From positions 1 to 31,145 of the forward strand of contig DGVV01000145.1 in NCBI GenBank assembly GCA_002395085.1: 31,145 bases of DNA, written 5' to 3'. Origin of the DNA: Ruminococcus sp. UBA4275 (lineage in GTDB: Bacteria > Bacillota > Clostridia > Oscillospirales > Ruminococcaceae). Under the pieces are notes generated by a model. The model had not been told where the DNA came from. It was given only the letters and a program-made list of their open reading frames with translations, and did not search any database. Shown in pieces: positions 13,964 to 22,264 of the stretch (position 1 is the stretch's first letter; each line of letters opens with the position of its first letter). A program made the position numbers and the translations under genes.

Positions 13964-16402
13964 TTAAAGTGTGGTGAGCTTGGCGAGTGCGCGGAGCAGC
14001 ATGGTCAGATCCGCAGGATTGACCACGTTGTCACCGGTCAGTTCCGCGTTGGCAGCGCCCTGATCGGTCAGTACCGCGGTGCTGTCGCCGCCGACATACC
14101 GTGCAAGCATCACGGCATCCTTGATGTCGGTGACACCGTCATCATTGACATCGCCGCGCACGCCCTGTGCAGGCTGCTGTTCAGACGAGACCGTTGTAGT
14201 CGTAGTCTCCGGCAGCGACGAGGTCGTGGTCGTGACGGTGGTTGTGGTAGTGACATCTGTGGAAGTCGTGGTTGTCGTGGTGATCTGCGGAGCCGTGCCG
14301 CCCTGTTCGCTGTATACCATATAGAACAGGTTTGCGGTGTCCGCCTTGGCAATGCTGTGTGCGCCCGCTGTGACCGGCACAGTGATGATGCCGTCGCCCG
14401 AAGCGGTATACTTTGTGCCGTCAACCTTGATCGTTGCGGCGGGTTCCGCAAAAACAAGCGTCAGCGTACCGCCGTTTGCCGCATTAAAGCCGATTGCCGT
14501 CGCAGATTCAATCTTGAGGCACTGTGTCAGCGTCATGCCGGCATAATTCACGCTGCCTTTGGCAGATGAGAGATTGCCGGAAATGGTATAGAAGCTGCTC
14601 GATGTGCCGTTTGCAGTAAAGTTATGGACATAGCCCGAAGCCGGAATCACAACCGGATCTGTACTGCCCGTTGCTGTGGAAGTCGTGGTTGTGGTCGTTT
14701 TCGAGGACTGTGCAGTAGATGCCGAGGTCACAACCGGATCAGACGGTGTGACATAAGAGCCGGAACCGATTGCAACAACCGGCGATTTATACGCCTTCAG
14801 CGCGCTCATCAGTGCCTGATTGACCGCATAATCCGCATCGTCAGCGGCATCGCTGAACTCCCACTTGAAGTCGCCGCCGTTCATTCTGCCGGCATACTGC
14901 TCCACAACTGCGGGGACATCTGCCGCCGGCGTAGCGGTGTAGCTGTACATATTGGCAGCGGTATCGAAATTGTTGTAGGTGTGGCTGTAGCTGTCACCGA
15001 GTTTTGTGGTCTGCTTTGCCTTGACGGATGCAGGCACTTTGTCGTCCTTATTCGCGACGACATACGCATCAAACGAGGTATTGTCCTCGCTGTACGGGAT
15101 AAAGGACTTCTGCCCCTCCATGATATTGCCGTATGCTTTGATAACGCCGCCGTCCTCGCTGGAGAACGTGCCGCCCGTGAGAATATCCGAGCCCTGCATG
15201 GAGGTCAGCATCGGATATTTGCAGTTGCGGAAGTAATTGCTTTCGGAGAAAATCGAGCTGGACTGCGTCGAACCGATGCCGTACTTCGCATTGCCGTCAT
15301 AATAATTATTGTAGACATGGGCAGTATAGAAACGGACGCGCGGATGGCGCGAATCGGAATGATCGTACCAGTTATGGTGATAGGTGATGTAGAGATCGCT
15401 GGTGGTATTTTCCTTGAGGCCCAGCAGATTGCACTTGCCGTTATCCCAGAAGTGGTTATAGGAGAAGGTGATGTAGGACGATTTCTTGCAGTCGAGTGCG
15501 CCGTCGCCCTTCGCCTGGTCAGCATCGCCGCCTGCCATGCCGTAGAAGGAATCGCAGTTGTGAACCCAGACATGGTCATTGTCCTGCTGGAGCGAATAGT
15601 TATCACCCTCGGAGCTATCGCAGAGCATACAGCCGAGATTGCGGATCTCCAGATTCGACATATTCTTGACCTTGACACCGAAGCCGCGGAGCGTTGCATC
15701 TTCACCGATGCCCTCTATGGTCATACCGGCTTTGTACTTGCCGCCGCCGTCAATCGTGAGGTCGCCGCCCACGCTCGCAATGCCGCTGGGATCGGTCACT
15801 TCACCGATGATGCGGATGCAGAACGGACGGTCTTCGTAGCCCTTCTTGATTGCATTGAGGATCTCCTGAATGCCTTTGGTCGATGTTGTCGTTCCCTTTG
15901 CGCCGGTGATGACATCCGCCGTAACGGAATCCTTGGTTTTCTCGGTGACATACAGCACGACTGCATTCGCCTTCAGCGTGCCGTCTTCATTGTATGCACC
16001 GGATGATGTGCCGTTGACCCATCCGAAGCCGGCGCGGTCGAACGCGGTCACACTGACCTGCTGCTCGATCGCTTTGGAAGCATCCTCCTTGCCGGAGAGC
16101 AGCGGCACGACCTTCAGCGTATGCGTGCCTGCTTTCAGACCGACCGCATCCGCACGGTAATAGCCGTTATACTGACGGATGAGCATACTGTCAATCTGTT
16201 TGCCGTCTGCATAGACATTGTAGCCGCTCGCGCCGGAGACAGGCTCCCATGTGATATATGCAGCTTCAAACCAGCCTGCCGCACCGGATGCGGCAGCGGA
16301 AACGGTGACCGTATTGAGCGCTGTATGCGGAGCAGCTGCGGAAAGCAGCATGGCAGCGCAGCACACGATCGCGGAAAGACGCTTGTATTCCGGCTTCTTC
16401 AT
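13964..16402 (-). CDS. Secreted multidomain pectate lyase (PL1-like) with dockerin
   Basis: This 812-residue enzyme is predicted to cleave homogalacturonan by beta-elimination outside the cell. In order it has a signal peptide (about 1-36, cleavage near VSA-AA), a fibronectin-III-like domain (about 42-118), a parallel beta-helix pectate lyase domain (about 140-500) with DHVWVHNCDSF at 276-286 and the catalytic-type RHPRVR at 352-357, a Thr/Ser linker (about 558-588), a roughly 110-residue beta-sandwich resembling pectin-binding CBM77 (590-699), a second Thr-rich linker (705-740) and a type I dockerin (749-812). The dockerin has the duplicated calcium-loop pattern DVNDDGVTDIKD and ELTGDNVVNPADL; the second loop lacks some canonical Asp positions. 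The dockerin implies docking to a cohesin scaffold encoded elsewhere. An AGGGGGA site sets the start. Confidence 0.92.
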   Translation of the reverse strand: MKKPEYKRLSAIVCCAAMLLSAAAPHTALNTVTVSAAASGAAGWFEAAYITWEPVSGASGYNVYADGKQIDSMLIRQYNGYYRADAVGLKAGTHTLKVVPLLSGKEDASKAIEQQVSVTAFDRAGFGWVNGTSSGAYNEDGTLKANAVVLYVTEKTKDSVTADVITGAKGTTTSTKGIQEILNAIKKGYEDRPFCIRIIGEVTDPSGIASVGGDLTIDGGGKYKAGMTIEGIGEDATLRGFGVKVKNMSNLEIRNLGCMLCDSSEGDNYSLQQDNDHVWVHNCDSFYGMAGGDADQAKGDGALDCKKSSYITFSYNHFWDNGKCNLLGLKENTTSDLYITYHHNWYDHSDSRHPRVRFYTAHVYNNYYDGNAKYGIGSTQSSSIFSESNYFRNCKYPMLTSMQGSDILTGGTFSSEDGGVIKAYGNIMEGQKSFIPYSEDNTSFDAYVVANKDDKVPASVKAKQTTKLGDSYSHTYNNFDTAANMYSYTATPAADVPAVVEQYAGRMNGGDFKWEFSDAADDADYAVNQALMSALKAYKSPVVAIGSGSYVTPSDPVVTSASTAQSSKTTTTTTSTATGSTDPVVIPASGYVHNFTANGTSSSFYTISGNLSSAKGSVNYAGMTLTQCLKIESATAIGFNAANGGTLTLVFAEPAATIKVDGTKYTASGDGIITVPVTAGAHSIAKADTANLFYMVYSEQGGTAPQITTTTTTSTDVTTTTTVTTTTSSLPETTTTTVSSEQQPAQGVRGDVNDDGVTDIKDAVMLARYVGGDSTAVLTDQGAANAELTGDNVVNPADLTMLLRALAKLTTL

Positions 16403-16478
16403 AATGGTATCCCCCTAAGTGACAAATCAGTGTGTGTGCGTATCAGGGCATTCTTTTGCGCCCTGTTTTCTGAAATTT

Positions 16479-16507
16479 ATTATACTGATTTTTGATCCGG
16501 AAAACAA
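16479..16507 (-). promoter_or_regulatory. Sigma-A promoter of the pectate lyase gene
   Basis: On the minus strand TTGTTT (16502-16507) and a perfect TATAAT (16479-16484) are 17 nt apart. The leader to the ATG at 16402 is about 70 nt. The rest of the 16403-16822 gap holds no gene I can support. It contains a 10-bp direct repeat CAGAGGGTGC (16552 and 16594) and a weak 7-bp inverted repeat near 16590-16617 before the hrcA promoter. Confidence 0.7.
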
Positions 16508-16685
16508 TGACCAATCCTCCGGAAAACCTGCACAATTATCCTGCACGGTTTCAGAGGGTGCAAATCGCGGGATACTATTTATATGGTACGCAGCAGAGGG
16601 TGCTAAAACAGGTGCTGCGCACAATTCTCAGGAACATATCCTAAAAAGTGTAATTGTGTTCGGGATGCGGTTGTGCAGGATGACG

Positions 16686-16700
16686 AAGTTTGTGAAACTT
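16686..16700 (+). promoter_or_regulatory. Perfect inverted repeat upstream of the hrcA promoter
   Basis: AAGTTT-GTG-AAACTT is a perfect palindrome with a 3-nt centre, ending 12 nt before the -35 box of the heat-shock operon. It may be a binding site for a second regulator besides HrcA. No protein can be assigned. Confidence 0.4.
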
Positions 16701-16712
16701 GAGTGGGAATGC

Positions 16713-16741
16713 TTGACATTCGGAGGGAAAAGTGATATTCT
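16713..16741 (+). promoter_or_regulatory. Sigma-A promoter of the hrcA-grpE-dnaK-dnaJ operon
   Basis: A perfect TTGACA (16713-16718) is separated by 17 nt from TATTCT (16736-16741). The CIRCE operator starts 5 nt after the -10 box, so HrcA bound there would block transcription initiation. Confidence 0.88.
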
Positions 16742-16745
16742 ATAT

Positions 16746-16772
16746 TTAGCACTCGGAGAGATAGAGTGCTAG
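16746..16772 (+). promoter_or_regulatory. CIRCE operator (HrcA binding site)
   Basis: TTAGCACTC-N9-GAGTGCTAG matches the CIRCE consensus at every position but the last. It covers the predicted start of transcription. By the known mechanism HrcA, helped by GroEL, binds here at normal temperature and is released on heat shock. Confidence 0.97.
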
Positions 16773-16822
16773 CACATCAAAATCAAGTCTGCAAAATCCG
16801 GATGAAGGGAGGGTGCAGCGCA

Positions 16823-17863
16823 ATGGATGACCGCAAGCTCCGGATCCTCGCGGCGGTGGTCGATGAATATGTTACAACCGGCGAACCCGTCGGCTCGAAA
16901 ACCATCGCTGCTCTGCCCGATATTCACGTCTCCGCGGCAACAATCCGCAACGATATGGCAGTGCTGGAGCAGCTTGGCCTGCTCGAACAGCCCCATACCT
17001 CCGCGGGACGCATTCCGACATTTCAAGGATACCGCGTCTACATTGAAAAATGTATGCACGGTGCGCAGCTCCCTGAGGATGAGAAAAAACGCCTCGATTC
17101 CATGTTCGAGAGCGATCAGGCACTGACAGCCGATTCGCTGATTCAGTCCGCCACGACCGCCCTCGCAGAGATTACCAAATGCGCTGCCGTCGCCGTCAAT
17201 GCGACCCCGCAGTTCTCCGTCATCTCAAAAGTCGAGGTCATCCCGACCGGCAAGCGGCTTTACGTCATCTTGCTGATCACCTCAGCGGGGAACATCAAAA
17301 ACAAAGCCTGCCGGCTGGAATTCGATCTCAACGAAGAACAGCTTGCATTCTTTACCGCATTTCTGACAGAGCATCTTTCGGGTGTCTCACTCAGCGATGT
17401 CTCGCCGGAAATGTTTGAACAGATCGTCACCGCGATGGGCGCTTATATGGCGACGCTCTCCCCGCTTGTGCAGGGACTCTATGAGCTGAGCCGCGATATG
17501 ATGCGGCAGGAGCTGACCGTCAACGGCACACGCAATCTGCTGACCTGCAATGAACTGGAAACGCAGGACATCGTCGAGTTTATGGAGCATCAGGATGCCA
17601 TCATGCCGCTCCTCAACGACACGTTCAGCGGCATCCATGTGCTGTTCAGCGACGATGCCAAAGCCGATAACCAGACCTTCGTGATCGGAAATTCGAGCAT
17701 GATCGTCGGGCGCTACCGCAAAGACGGCAGGGATGCCGGCGGACTGGGACTCATCGGGCCGATGCGTCTCAATTACGCAAAGGTGATCCCGTATCTCGAA
17801 TATTTTACACAGAAGATCACAGATCTGATCTCTGAGAAGGAGGATGACAGCCATGACGGATGA
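16823..17863 (+). CDS. hrcA: Heat-inducible transcription repressor HrcA
   Basis: This 346-residue repressor binds the CIRCE element found 50 nt upstream. The N-terminal winged helix is recognisable by DDRKLRILAAVVDEYVTTG and the GSKTIA...VSAATIRNDMAVLEQLGLLEQPHTSAGR block, followed by a GAF-like dimerisation domain. The length is usual. The frame extends further upstream, but the GGGAGGG site fits the ATG at 16823. It is the first gene of the operon and overlaps grpE by 11 nt. As HrcA represses its own operon, the circuit is autoregulatory. Confidence 0.97.
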   Translation: MDDRKLRILAAVVDEYVTTGEPVGSKTIAALPDIHVSAATIRNDMAVLEQLGLLEQPHTSAGRIPTFQGYRVYIEKCMHGAQLPEDEKKRLDSMFESDQALTADSLIQSATTALAEITKCAAVAVNATPQFSVISKVEVIPTGKRLYVILLITSAGNIKNKACRLEFDLNEEQLAFFTAFLTEHLSGVSLSDVSPEMFEQIVTAMGAYMATLSPLVQGLYELSRDMMRQELTVNGTRNLLTCNELETQDIVEFMEHQDAIMPLLNDTFSGIHVLFSDDAKADNQTFVIGNSSMIVGRYRKDGRDAGGLGLIGPMRLNYAKVIPYLEYFTQKITDLISEKEDDSHDG

Positions 17864-18458
17864 ATTCGATGTTCGCGATGCGGACGGCTGCGAGGACTAC
17901 GAATCTATGGAGGAAAGCGGTCTGCACACGGATACCGAGGAGACAGCACAGGAAGATACTGCTGCCGATGAGGAAGCGGAGGAGCTTTTCTCGGAGACCG
18001 ATGACGGCGAGCCCGACATCATCGAGGAAGACCCCGCACAGAAGGCTTTGCAGGAAGCCAATGACAAGTATATGCGGCTGTTTGCAGAGTTCGATAACTA
18101 CCGCAAGCGCACCGCAAAGGAGAAATCCGAAACCTATCAGGATGCAGTCGCCAAGACGATGCTGGAAATCCTGCCCGCGATTGACAGCTTTGAGCGCGCG
18201 ATGGAAGCACCGTGCAGCGATGAAGCCTACCGCAGCGGCATGGAGAAAATCTACAATCAGCTTACAACCTTGCTTGGCAAGCTGGGGCTGGAAGAAATCC
18301 CCGCGCTGAATGAGCCCTTTGACCCCAAGGTGCATAACGCCATCCGGCAGGTCGAGGACGAAAACTTCGGGGAAAGCACCGTCTGTGAGGTCTACCAGAA
18401 GGGCTACCGCCTCGGTGACCGCATCGTGCGTTGCGCAATGGTCTCCGTTGCGAACTAG
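17853..18458 (+). CDS. grpE: Nucleotide exchange factor GrpE
   Basis: This 201-residue co-chaperone releases ADP from DnaK. It has a long acidic disordered head (about 1-55, rich in Glu/Asp/Thr), a coiled coil with the FAEFDNYRKRTAKEK signature and a C-terminal beta domain ending in a RQVED...VYQKGYRLGDRIVRCAMVSVAN block. The first in-frame ATG (17844) abuts the AAGGAGG site, so the next ATG at 17853 is used. The start lies inside the hrcA 3' end, indicating translational coupling. Confidence 0.96.
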   Translation: MTDEFDVRDADGCEDYESMEESGLHTDTEETAQEDTAADEEAEELFSETDDGEPDIIEEDPAQKALQEANDKYMRLFAEFDNYRKRTAKEKSETYQDAVAKTMLEILPAIDSFERAMEAPCSDEAYRSGMEKIYNQLTTLLGKLGLEEIPALNEPFDPKVHNAIRQVEDENFGESTVCEVYQKGYRLGDRIVRCAMVSVAN

Positions 18459-18461
18459 TCT

Positions 18462-18475
18462 CCGGATGCATCCGG
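18462..18475 (+). other. Palindrome in the grpE-dnaK gap
   Basis: A 14-bp perfect palindrome CCGGATGCATCCGG starts 4 nt after the grpE stop codon. A GC-rich imperfect hairpin (CCCGC/GCGGG arms, about 18498-18515) follows before the strong AAGGAGG site of dnaK. Neither has a T-run; they may set mRNA stability between grpE and the more highly expressed dnaK. Confidence 0.4.
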
Positions 18476-18542
18476 GAAAACCAATCATCAACAATCCCCG
18501 CCCCGTTTTCGCGGGCGATGAACCAATAAGGAGGAACAAATC

Positions 18543-20393
18543 ATGAGCAAGATTATCGGTATCGATCTCGGTACAACCAATTCGTGTGTCGCTGTTATGG
18601 AAGGCGGCAACGCAACCGTTATCGCAAACGCAGAGGGCGCAAGAACCACCCCGTCTGTCGTCGCAGTTTCCAAGACCGGTGAGCGTCTCGTCGGTCAGAT
18701 CGCAAAGCGTCAGGCGATCACCAATCCGGATAACACCGTCATCTCCATCAAGAGAAAGATGGGTACGAGCGAGAAGGTCACCATCGACGGCAAGGCCTAT
18801 ACGCCGCAGCAGATCTCCGCAATGATCCTTCAGAAGCTGAAGGCGGATGCAGAGGCTTACCTCGGTGAGCCGGTCACCGAAGCGGTCATCACCGTGCCGG
18901 CTTACTTCACCGACTCCCAGCGTCAGGCAACCAAGGACGCAGGTCAGATCGCGGGTCTGACCGTCAAGAGAATCATCAATGAGCCGACTGCCGCTGCACT
19001 TTCCTACGGCATCGACAAGGAAGATGAGCAGAAGATCATGGTCTTCGACCTCGGCGGCGGTACGTTCGATGTCTCTATCATCGACATGGGCGACGGCGTC
19101 ACGGAGGTTCTCGCAACCGCCGGCAACAATCACCTCGGCGGCGATGACTTCGATCAGCGCATCATCGACTGGATGGTCAGAGAATTCAAGGCGGCTGAGG
19201 GCATCGATCTCACCTCCGACAAGAGTGCCATGCAGCGTCTGAAGGAGGCTGCTGAGAAGGCAAAGATCGAGCTTTCTTCCATGACCACTACCAATATCAA
19301 CCTGCCGTTCATCAGCGTGGATGCAACCGGCCCGAAGCATCTCGATCTCACACTCACGCAGGCAAAGTTCAATGAGATGACCGCAGACCTCGTTCAGGCA
19401 ACGATGGGTCCGGTCGATCAGGCACTCAGAGATTCCGGTCTCAGCCCGTCTGAACTCGACAAAGTGCTGCTCGTCGGCGGTTCTTCCAGAATTCCGGCTG
19501 TGCAGGAGGCTGTCAAGCAGAGAATCGGCAAGGAGCCGTTCAAGGGCATCAACCCGGATGAGTGCGTCGCACTGGGCGCTGCATATCAGGGCGGTATCCT
19601 CGGCGGCGACGTCAAGGGCGGTCTGCTCCTGCTGGATGTCACCCCGCTTTCCCTCGGTCTGGAGACGATGGGCGGTGTCTGCACGAAGCTGATCGAGCGC
19701 AATACCACCATCCCGACCAAGAAGTCTCAGGTGTTCTCCACCGCAGCCGATAATCAGCCGGCTGTTGACATCGTCGTGCTTCAGGGTGAGCGCGAATTTG
19801 CAAAGGATAACAAGAAACTCGGTGAGTTCCGTCTCGACGGCATCGCACCGGCTCCGCGCGGTGTCCCGCAGATCGAGGTCACGTTCGATATTGACGCAAA
19901 CGGCATCGTTCACGTCTCCGCAAAGGATCTCGGCACGGGCAAGGAGCAGAATATCACGATCACTTCTTCCACCAACATGAGCAAGGACGACATTGACCGC
20001 GCAGTCCGCGAGGCACAGCAGTTTGCTGAGGAGGATAAGAAGCGCAAGGATGCCGTCGATGCAAAGAATAACGGCGAGTCGATGGTCTTCCAGTGCGAGA
20101 AGGCACTCCAGGAGTTCGGTGACAAGGTCTCCGCAGAGGATAAAGCACCGATTGAGAGCGCTGTCAATGATCTGAAGGAAGCTCTCAAGACCGACAATAC
20201 CGATGACATCAAGGCAAAGACCGAGGCGCTCCAGAACGCATTCTATGCACTCAGCTCCAAGGTCTATCAGCAGGCAAATCCGAACGGCGGTCAGCCTGAT
20301 TTCAGCAACATGGATTTCGGCAGCGCAGCACCCGGCGGCGACAGCAAGCCCAATGATGACGGCGTGGTCGATGCAGATTTCACCGAAGCATAA
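18543..20393 (+). CDS. dnaK: Molecular chaperone DnaK (Hsp70)
   Basis: This is a 616-residue Hsp70. The nucleotide-binding domain begins with IIGIDLGTTNSCVAV and lacks the roughly 25-residue insert found in Gram-negative DnaK (short MGTSEKVTIDGKAYTP region), which fits a Firmicutes origin. Other signatures are VFDLGGGTFDVSII and LLVGGSSRIPAVQ. The substrate-binding domain and a helical lid follow, ending in a Gly/Asn/Asp-rich tail with VVDADFTEA. The start has a strong AAGGAGG site. A hairpin without a T-run follows the stop codon. Confidence 0.98.
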   Translation: MSKIIGIDLGTTNSCVAVMEGGNATVIANAEGARTTPSVVAVSKTGERLVGQIAKRQAITNPDNTVISIKRKMGTSEKVTIDGKAYTPQQISAMILQKLKADAEAYLGEPVTEAVITVPAYFTDSQRQATKDAGQIAGLTVKRIINEPTAAALSYGIDKEDEQKIMVFDLGGGTFDVSIIDMGDGVTEVLATAGNNHLGGDDFDQRIIDWMVREFKAAEGIDLTSDKSAMQRLKEAAEKAKIELSSMTTTNINLPFISVDATGPKHLDLTLTQAKFNEMTADLVQATMGPVDQALRDSGLSPSELDKVLLVGGSSRIPAVQEAVKQRIGKEPFKGINPDECVALGAAYQGGILGGDVKGGLLLLDVTPLSLGLETMGGVCTKLIERNTTIPTKKSQVFSTAADNQPAVDIVVLQGEREFAKDNKKLGEFRLDGIAPAPRGVPQIEVTFDIDANGIVHVSAKDLGTGKEQNITITSSTNMSKDDIDRAVREAQQFAEEDKKRKDAVDAKNNGESMVFQCEKALQEFGDKVSAEDKAPIESAVNDLKEALKTDNTDDIKAKTEALQNAFYALSSKVYQQANPNGGQPDFSNMDFGSAAPGGDSKPNDDGVVDADFTEA

Positions 20394-20406
20394 TTTCATA
20401 CGGCTC

Positions 20407-20431
20407 AGGGGTGGAACGTCCTTCCGCCCCT
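20407..20431 (+). other. Stable hairpin after dnaK, not a classical terminator
   Basis: A 10-bp stem (20407-20416 with 20422-20431, one G-T pair) has a 5-nt loop and starts 13 nt after the dnaK stop codon. No T-run follows. It probably protects the 3' end of the dnaK mRNA segment or acts as a processing site, so that dnaJ is expressed at a lower level. Confidence 0.6.
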
Positions 20432-20487
20432 ATCGCCGTACCTGATGCCTGCCTGACGGCCCGGCATATTAGAGAGGAAACTTCAGA

Positions 20488-20595
20488 ATGGACAGACAGA
20501 ATTGCCGCAAGATTACCGCGGCTGCAATCGCAGTCCTCGGACTGCTTCTGATCGGCTACTTCCTGCTGCCGATCCCGGAGCTGACACTGAACTGA
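20488..20595 (+). CDS. Predicted 35-residue single-pass membrane micropeptide
   Basis: An ATG at 20488 with an AGAGGA site about 9 nt upstream opens a 35-codon frame ending in TGA at 20595. The product has a basic head (MDRQNCRK), one hydrophobic helix (about residues 9-29, rich in Ala, Leu and Ile) and a short tail PIPELTLN. It has no family that I can name. It sits between dnaK and dnaJ on the same strand and would be co-transcribed under CIRCE control. The match of start site, helix and positive-inside charge supports a real gene, but length alone gives weak evidence. Confidence 0.55.
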   Translation: MDRQNCRKITAAAIAVLGLLLIGYFLLPIPELTLN

Positions 20596-20686
20596 ACCGG
20601 CGGCAGAATGCAATGCGTGATCCCGCGCGCAGAGACAGGCGGGAGCAATCATGGGCAGCGTCATCTGCCCCGAAAGGATGAACCAC

Positions 20687-21853
20687 ATGGCTGACAAAAG
20701 AGATTATTATGAGGTACTGGGCGTCGGCAGAGATGTCACGGACGAAGAACTGAAGAAAGTTTACCGTCAGCTCGCCAGAAAGTACCACCCTGACCTGCAT
20801 CCGGATGATCCGACTGCGGAGGATAAGTTCAAGGAGATTACAGAAGCTTACGAGGTTCTCTCCAACAGCGAAAAGCGCAGCATCTACGATCAATACGGTC
20901 ATGCAGGACTCGAAAACGGCGGCATGGGTGCCGATGCAGGCGGGTTCTCGGATGTCAGCGAGATCCTCGAAAGCCTGTTCGGCGGCATGGGCGGCATGGG
21001 CAGCTTCTTCGGCGGCTCCAGAATGCAGAACCCCAATGCACCCCGCCAGGGCAAAGATCTGCAAACCAGTGTCACACTTGATTTTATGGAAGCGGTCAAC
21101 GGCGTCTCCAAAAACCTCACCGTACAGCGCATGGAAACCTGTCCGGATTGCCACGGCAGCGGATGTGCCGGCAATTCTGGCATGGAGGTCTGTAAAGACT
21201 GCCAGGGACGCGGCATCGTGAAAGTGACCCAGCGCTCCCCCTTCGGCATGATCTCCAGCTCGAAGCCCTGTCCGCATTGCGGCGGCAAGGGCAAGATCAT
21301 CAAGTCGCCGTGCCAGAAATGCCGCGGTGCAGGGCGTGTCCGTGTCTCGAAATCCATCACGGTCAATGTCCCCGCCGGCATCGACGACGGGCAGACACTT
21401 TCCGTCGGCGGAATGGGCGACAGCGGTGTGAACGGCGGTCCGAGCGGCAATCTCTATGTGAGTGTTACCGTGCGTCCGCATCCGCTCTATACCAGAGACG
21501 GCTATGACCTGCACTGTGACATCCCGATTACCTATTCGCAGGCTGTCCTCGGTGACGAAATCACCGTCCCGACCGTTGACGGCAACGTCAAATACCGCAT
21601 CAGCGAAGGTACGCAGACCGGTACAGTGTTCCGTCTGCGCGGCAAGGGTGTGCGGCGTCCCGGCAGAACCGAACGCGGCGATCAGTACGTAAAGGTGTTT
21701 ATCGAAGTGCCGAAGGGGCTGAATAAGCACCAGAAAGAATTGATCCGGCAGCTTGAGGAATCACTCGAATCCAAAAATTACGCCAAGCGCGAAACTTTCT
21801 TCAAAAAACTCAAAGACCTCATCGGCGGCAAGCAGGATGAGTCCAAATCATAA
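20687..21853 (+). CDS. dnaJ: Chaperone protein DnaJ (Hsp40)
   Basis: This 388-residue co-chaperone stimulates the DnaK ATPase and delivers substrates. A J domain with HPD at 34-36 is followed by a Gly/Met/Phe-rich linker (about 75-115), a zinc-finger domain with the four CxxCxGxG repeats near 152, 169, 195 and 209, and the C-terminal beta domains. Earlier in-frame ATGs at 20651 and 20678 are less likely, because the AAAGGA site fits the ATG at 20687. It ends the operon, followed by a strong terminator. Confidence 0.97.
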   Translation: MADKRDYYEVLGVGRDVTDEELKKVYRQLARKYHPDLHPDDPTAEDKFKEITEAYEVLSNSEKRSIYDQYGHAGLENGGMGADAGGFSDVSEILESLFGGMGGMGSFFGGSRMQNPNAPRQGKDLQTSVTLDFMEAVNGVSKNLTVQRMETCPDCHGSGCAGNSGMEVCKDCQGRGIVKVTQRSPFGMISSSKPCPHCGGKGKIIKSPCQKCRGAGRVRVSKSITVNVPAGIDDGQTLSVGGMGDSGVNGGPSGNLYVSVTVRPHPLYTRDGYDLHCDIPITYSQAVLGDEITVPTVDGNVKYRISEGTQTGTVFRLRGKGVRRPGRTERGDQYVKVFIEVPKGLNKHQKELIRQLEESLESKNYAKRETFFKKLKDLIGGKQDESKS

Positions 21854-21860
21854 AATTCAG

Positions 21861-21900
21861 CGCACCGCAGTTCCTTTTCTGCGGTGCGTTCCCTTTTTTT
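21861..21900 (+). terminator. Terminator of the heat-shock operon
   Basis: A 10-bp GC-rich perfect stem (21861-21870 with 21879-21888) with an 8-nt loop is followed by a T-run to 21900. It lies a few bases after the dnaJ stop codon. Confidence 0.93.
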
Positions 21901-21920
21901 CAGAAAATGCAATTTCCCTC

Positions 21921-21949
21921 TTGACAAATCAGCTGAAATGTGCTATAAT
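21921..21949 (+). promoter_or_regulatory. Consensus promoter of tRNA-Val
   Basis: A perfect TTGACA (21921-21926) and a perfect TATAAT (21944-21949) are spaced by 17 nt. The tRNA begins 17 nt after the -10 box. Confidence 0.92.
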
Positions 21950-21966
21950 ATTCAAGTAGTCAAATC

Positions 21967-22040
<74 letters not shown>

Positions 22041-22077
22041 TCCAGCAACGATGCGTAATCGGAAAGATTGCGAGTCA

Positions 22078-22117
22078 CCCGAAATGTCGTATGTATGCGA
22101 TATTTCGGGCTTTTTTA
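22078..22117 (+). terminator. Terminator after tRNA-Val
   Basis: An 8-bp stem CCCGAAAT/ATTTCGGG (22078-22085 with 22102-22109) has a 16-nt loop and is followed by six Ts (22111-22116). Confidence 0.85.
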
Positions 22118-22189
22118 TTTTATGCGCCTTCCGCTTTTGAACCTTACCGCTCATAATGACAGCATATACAGCGGTTTTCATCAACCTCG

Positions 22190-22233
22190 CAAGCTTTGTT
22201 CAGCTTGACAGCAAACAATAAATCTGATATACT
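22190..22233 (+). promoter_or_regulatory. Promoter of the membrane phosphoesterase with overlapping inverted repeat
   Basis: TTGACA (22205-22210) and TATACT (22228-22233) are 17 nt apart. A perfect inverted repeat CAAGCT-N6-AGCTTG (22190-22207) overlaps the first three bases of the -35 box, as a repressor operator might. Confidence 0.7.
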
Positions 22234-22264
22234 TTGTTGTAGCATATCATGAAAGGAGATAACT

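Noticed and set aside
14160..14290. LPETT in the pectate lyase C-terminal linker as a sortase signal
   Set aside because: It is not LPxTG, lies inside a Thr-rich linker before the dockerin, and is not followed by a membrane helix and basic tail.
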